The translations under genes and the position numbers were made by a program. Below are positions 6,249 to 9,265 of a stretch of DNA of 9,265 nucleotides, piece after piece. This stretch comes from CAZYWA01 sp964650975 [NCBI: uncultured bacterium] (GTDB lineage: Bacteria; JADJOY01), in contig CAZYWA010000312.1 of the NCBI GenBank assembly GCA_964650975.1, positions 1 through 9,265 on the forward strand, in the 5' to 3' direction. The first letter of the stretch is position 1, and the number at the start of each line of letters is the position of its first letter. The notes under the pieces are model-generated. The model saw only the letters and a list, made by a program, of their open reading frames with translations, made no database searches and was not told the origin of the DNA.

Positions 6249-6614
6249 ATGGTCGTCGATCTCCTCAAGGACAACCTCGCGCGCTCGCTCGGCGCCGCGT
6301 TCGTGAGCGAGGACCAGGTCGAAGCGATGATCCGGCCCGCGCTCACGCGTTACGGGCTGCCGGCCGCCGAGATCGACGAGGTCGTGGCGGAGGCGCGCGC
6401 CAACGTGCGCGCCTGGAAGCAGGACTCGTCGATCGATCTCGGCGGGGTCGCGGCGCTCTTGTCGGCGGGCTCCGCCGGCTTCTGGCACGCCCTCGGAGTT
6501 CCGACGCGAGGCGAGATCGCCGAGTTGTCTCGCCGTCTCGACGAGCTCGCCAAGCGCATTCCCGCCGAACGCAAGCCGGCTTCCAAGAGCCGCGCGCGGC
6601 CGGTGCGCGGCTGA
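6249..6614 (+). CDS. Phasin-like protein (polyhydroxyalkanoate granule/regulator phasin type)
   Basis: A small, 121-residue, largely helical protein. The MVVDLLKDNLARSLGAAFV opening, the middle charged helix (EIDEVVAEARANVRAW, 41-56) and above all the end, LGVPTRGEIAELSRRLDEL (82-100) with a basic tail, match the layout of small phasin-family proteins, which carry a LGxPTRxEI motif before a coiled coil. Such proteins coat polyhydroxyalkanoate granules or modulate PHA synthesis, but some members are of unknown role. No PHA synthase or depolymerase is in this window, so granule binding is not shown. The middle (SSIDLGGVAALLSAGSAGFWHAL) is a less usual Gly/Ala-rich hydrophobic stretch. The start could also be ATG 6234 (five residues longer); neither has a good Shine-Dalgarno. 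It ends 27 bp before ubiB on the same strand, so one operon is likely. Confidence 0.72.
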   Translation: MVVDLLKDNLARSLGAAFVSEDQVEAMIRPALTRYGLPAAEIDEVVAEARANVRAWKQDSSIDLGGVAALLSAGSAGFWHALGVPTRGEIAELSRRLDELAKRIPAERKPASKSRARPVRG

Positions 6615-6641
6615 AGCGCGCCGCCGCATTCCGCATCGACC

Positions 6642-8351
6642 ATGGCCTCCGTCACCTCGATCGCGCGACTGCCGCAGACCATCCGCAACCTGCAGCGGTT
6701 GCGCGACATCCTCGGGGTCGTCACCAAGTACGGTTTCGAGGGCGTGGCGCTCAAGCTCGGGCTCGAAGGGTACGTCGACCATGCACGCCGGCTGCTCCGG
6801 CTTTCGGTCAAGCCGAGCGACGAATGGCAGCGCTACACGGTCGAGCAGCGCATCCGCATGATCATCGAGGAGCTGGGGCCGACCTTCATCAAGTTCGGCC
6901 AGATCCTCGCGACCCGCCCCGACCTCATCCCCATGAGCCTGATCCTGGAGCTGCGCAAGCTTCAGGACGACGTGCCGGCCTTCTCGCAGAGCGAGGCCCG
7001 GAAGGTGATCGAGACCGAGCTGGGCGGCCCGGTGAGCCAGTTCTTCGCGACCTTCGAGGAAAAGCCGCTCGCCGCCGCGTCCATCGCGCAAGTGCACCGC
7101 GCCACGCTGCCTGGCGGCGAAAAGGTCGTGATCAAAGTGCAGCGCCCCGGTCTCGCCAAGGTCATCCAGAACGACCTCGACATCCTCTCGTTCCTGGCCG
7201 ACCTGGTGCACGACAACGTTCCCGAGGCGCGCCCCTACGACCCCAAGGGGCTGGTTTCGAACTTCGCCCAGTCGATCGTGAAGGAGATCGATTTCACCCG
7301 CGAGGCGTGGAACATCATCAAGTTCCAGGAGAACTTCAGCGACGTCCCGTGGATCAAGGCGCCTAGGGTTTACACCGAGCTTTCCACGTCCCGCATCGTG
7401 ACGATGGAATTCATCGACGGCATCAAGGCCTCGAATCTCGAAGCCATCGACAAAGCCGGTCTCGACCGCAAATTGCTGGCGCAGCGCGGCACCGAGGCGG
7501 TGCTCAAGATGATCTTCGTGGACGGCTTCTTTCACGCCGATCCTCACCCTGGAAACATTTTCGTCCTGCCTGGAAACGTTTTCTGTCTGATCGACCACGG
7601 CATGATGGGCACCGTCGACGACGAGCGCGTCGACGAGCTCTTGGTGTTCCTGGTCGGGCTCTTGACCGGCGACATGGACCGGGTGGTGCAGCTCTTCTAC
7701 CGGCTCGAGCTGATCGACGATCGCGTCAACGTGCGCGCCCTCAAATCCGAGGGAAAAGCCCTGCTCGACCGCTACGGCAACCAGTCGCTCAAGAATCTCG
7801 ACATCGCGGTGTTCATCACCGAGGTGTTCGAGACCATCCAGCGCCACCACGTGGCGCTGCCGGCGGACCTGCTGCTGATGGCGAAGGCCGTCGCGACCAT
7901 CGAGGGCATCGCCCAAGAGCTCTACCCCGAGTACGACCCGCTCACCGAGATGCGGACGTACTTGCTCAAGATCTACACCAAGCGGCTCACCGATCCGGGC
8001 TATCTCTTCAAGGGCGTATACAACGTCGTCGACTCGTACGTTTATTTCCTGCGCAAGCTGCCCCGCGAGCTCGAATCGATCGTCTCCAAGCTCCGGAAGG
8101 GCGAGCTCACGGTGCGGGTCGACGAGACGGACGGCGCGCGCCGCGCGCGGGCTTCCGAGCGCGCGCTCAATCGCCTGGCGCTGGCGATCTTCTACGTGGG
8201 CACCGGAGTGGGCTCGGCGATCCTCCTCGTCGAGCCGCTAGGCCCGCGGTTCCTGGGGATGCCGCTCACCACGTTCGTGGGTGTCTTCGGCCTGGTCGTG
8301 ACGTTCCTCTCGGGCGCGGCCGTGGTGTTGAGCTTTTTGCGCTCGAGCTGA
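6642..8351 (+). CDS. ubiB: UbiB/AarF (ABC1/ADCK) family atypical kinase-like ATPase
   Basis: A full-length 569-residue family member (E. coli UbiB is of similar size). Visible motifs in order: KFGQ (84-87), the family's KxGQ signature; the Ala-rich loop AAASIAQVH (144-152) that replaces the Gly-rich loop; VVIK Lys-165; KEIDF with Glu-215; HADPHPGNI (298-306); and LIDHGMMG with Asp-318 in the DFG position. The C-terminus has two predicted membrane helices (about 510-530 and 541-565), typical of UbiB. The family supports ubiquinone biosynthesis, probably as a membrane-associated ATPase acting on lipid precursors and not as a protein kinase. No other ubi gene is in the window, so a different prenyl-lipid role is possible. 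The start at 6642 gives the usual N-terminal helix; no strong Shine-Dalgarno precedes it. Probably co-transcribed with the phasin-like gene upstream. Its stop lies 3 bp from that of the converging SulP gene. Confidence 0.93.
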   Translation: MASVTSIARLPQTIRNLQRLRDILGVVTKYGFEGVALKLGLEGYVDHARRLLRLSVKPSDEWQRYTVEQRIRMIIEELGPTFIKFGQILATRPDLIPMSLILELRKLQDDVPAFSQSEARKVIETELGGPVSQFFATFEEKPLAAASIAQVHRATLPGGEKVVIKVQRPGLAKVIQNDLDILSFLADLVHDNVPEARPYDPKGLVSNFAQSIVKEIDFTREAWNIIKFQENFSDVPWIKAPRVYTELSTSRIVTMEFIDGIKASNLEAIDKAGLDRKLLAQRGTEAVLKMIFVDGFFHADPHPGNIFVLPGNVFCLIDHGMMGTVDDERVDELLVFLVGLLTGDMDRVVQLFYRLELIDDRVNVRALKSEGKALLDRYGNQSLKNLDIAVFITEVFETIQRHHVALPADLLLMAKAVATIEGIAQELYPEYDPLTEMRTYLLKIYTKRLTDPGYLFKGVYNVVDSYVYFLRKLPRELESIVSKLRKGELTVRVDETDGARRARASERALNRLALAIFYVGTGVGSAILLVEPLGPRFLGMPLTTFVGVFGLVVTFLSGAAVVLSFLRSS

Positions 8352-8354
8352 CGC

Positions 8355-9265
8355 TCACGGAGCGGGTCTCGCCAGCTCGCGGGTCGACGTGTCCCGCGCC
8401 GCCAGTAACTCGCGGGCGTGGGCCAGCGCCTGATCGATGTGGCGGTGCAAGCTCTCGCGCCCGAGCTTCACGTCGAGACCCGACTTGGCGAGCGCCTCGT
8501 ACGGCTGGTCGCGCAATCCGGAGAGCAGGAGGCGCGTGCCGCGGCGCTGGCACTTGGTCCAGAACTCCTCGAGCGCGTGCAGGCCGGTGGCGTCGATGGC
8601 CGGAACGCGACGCATCCGCAAGATGAAGATCTTGGGTGGCGACTCGATCAGGTCGAGGGTGTCCTTGAGCTTGTCCGCGACGCCGAAGAAGAACGGCCCG
8701 TTGATCTCGAACACCCGCACCCCCGCGGGGATCCGCTTGTTGGCCGTGGCGTCCGGATCGCGCCCTTCGAGCCCCACTACCGAGTCCTCGTCCGAGGGGT
8801 CCTCGAGGATCGCCTGCACCTCGGTCACTTCGCTCATGCGGCGCATGAAGAGCAGCGACGCCATCACCAGACCGACCTCGACCGCCACCGTGAGATCCAC
8901 CAGCACCGTGAGCAGGAACGCGGTGAGCAGCACCACCACGTCGCTCTTGGGCGCGCGCAAGAGCGATCGGAAGTGATCGACCTCGGCCATGTTCCACGCG
9001 ACCACCACCAGCACCGCGGCGAGCGACGCCAGCGGAATCGCGCTGGCGAGTGGCGCCAGGAAGAACATGAATGCACCGAGCGTCGCCGCGTGGATGATGC
9101 CCGCGACCGGGGTCTTCCCGCCCGCGCGCACGTTGGTGGCGGTGCGTGCGATGGCACCCGTGGCCGGGATACCGCCGAACAGCACCGACACGATGTTCGC
9201 CACGCCTTGCGCGATCAGCTCGACGTTGGAGCGGTGACGGCCGCCGGTCATGCCGTCGGCGACCA
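8355..9265 (-). CDS. SulP-family inorganic anion transporter, C-terminal part with STAS domain (5' truncated by window edge)
   Basis: The gene runs off the right edge. The frame is open to base 9263, reading VADG before the Met at 9251, and VADGMTGGRHRSNVELIAQG is the highly characteristic SulP signature, so that Met is internal. Numbering from it, the conserved GGIPATGAIARTATNVRAGGKTP segment (split at 26-48) is followed by several membrane helices (about 48-70, 73-87, 105-135), a linker, and a STAS domain (about 173-285). The STAS loop is IDATG (219-223), with Thr-222 at the phosphorylatable position, unlike the Val in the other SulP gene of this window. The likely job is sodium- or proton-linked uptake of sulfate, bicarbonate or another anion across the inner membrane; the substrate cannot be told. 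It converges on ubiB with 3 bp between stop codons and no clear terminator. Confidence 0.92.
   Translation of the reverse strand, partial: VADGMTGGRHRSNVELIAQGVANIVSVLFGGIPATGAIARTATNVRAGGKTPVAGIIHAATLGAFMFFLAPLASAIPLASLAAVLVVVAWNMAEVDHFRSLLRAPKSDVVVLLTAFLLTVLVDLTVAVEVGLVMASLLFMRRMSEVTEVQAILEDPSDEDSVVGLEGRDPDATANKRIPAGVRVFEINGPFFFGVADKLKDTLDLIESPPKIFILRMRRVPAIDATGLHALEEFWTKCQRRGTRLLLSGLRDQPYEALAKSGLDVKLGRESLHRHIDQALAHARELLAARDTSTRELARPAP

Noticed and set aside
4337-6346. 669-codon open frame on the - strand overlapping the secreted-protein gene
   Set aside because: Longer than the chosen gene but made of Arg/Gly-rich sequence. The 589-codon frame has a proper signal peptide and a globular-looking composition.
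6144-7916. 590-codon open frame on the - strand opposite ubiB and the phasin gene
   Set aside because: Antisense shadow. The + strand frame contains every UbiB motif.
1-9265. CRISPR, toxin-antitoxin, phage, IS or defence system
   Set aside because: No direct-repeat array, transposase, integrase or known defence domain is seen on either strand; all large genes have other assignments.

Overview
The window is GC-rich and densely packed DNA, with strong G/C bias at third codon positions and long open shadow frames on the opposite strands. The gene set fits a Gram-negative bacterium with an aerobic-type, quinone-based physiology: SulP/STAS anion transporters, a membrane-anchored Hanks-type Ser/Thr kinase with TPRs, a phasin-like protein, a UbiB-family kinase and a Sec-exported protein. 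A Myxococcota, Desulfobacterota or Binatota-like lineage would fit, but this is inferred from gene style; no phylogenetic marker is present.

Layout from left to right. (1) 2-550 (+) is the 3' end of a SulP-family transporter: the end of its membrane domain and its STAS domain. (2) 551-775 is a convergent intergenic region rich in inverted repeats, including a 12-bp perfect pair with competing pairings. (3) 776-4213 (-) is a 1145-residue kinase: zinc ribbon, Pro/Ser-rich linker, complete Hanks kinase domain, one transmembrane helix, then about 700 residues of TPR-like sequence built on five 108-120-residue super-repeats. (4) 4214-4443 is a leader/terminator region between two genes on the same strand. 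(5) 4444-6120 (-) encodes a secreted protein of unknown function with a clear signal peptide. (6) 6121-6248 is a divergent promoter region. (7) 6249-6614 (+) encodes a small phasin-like protein, followed 27 bp later by (8) a UbiB/AarF-family protein (6642-8351, +), probably in one operon. (9) 8355-9265 (-) is the 3' part of a second SulP transporter with a STAS domain, convergent with ubiB; the two stop codons are 3 bp apart.

How the genes may work together. Two transcription units diverge from about 6120-6249. Leftward are the secreted protein and then the kinase, with a 230-bp gap that has a terminator-like hairpin and its own structured leader, so they may be only loosely coupled. Rightward are the phasin-like gene and ubiB. 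Topology puts the kinase catalytic domain in the cytoplasm and the TPR array outside the membrane. A sensor or scaffold role, possibly involving the neighbouring secreted protein, is an inference with no direct sequence proof.

I see no CRISPR array, tRNA, rRNA, insertion sequence, integrase, phage gene or defence system. The least explained parts are the secreted protein, the five-fold repeat in the kinase and the structured intergenic region at 643-710.
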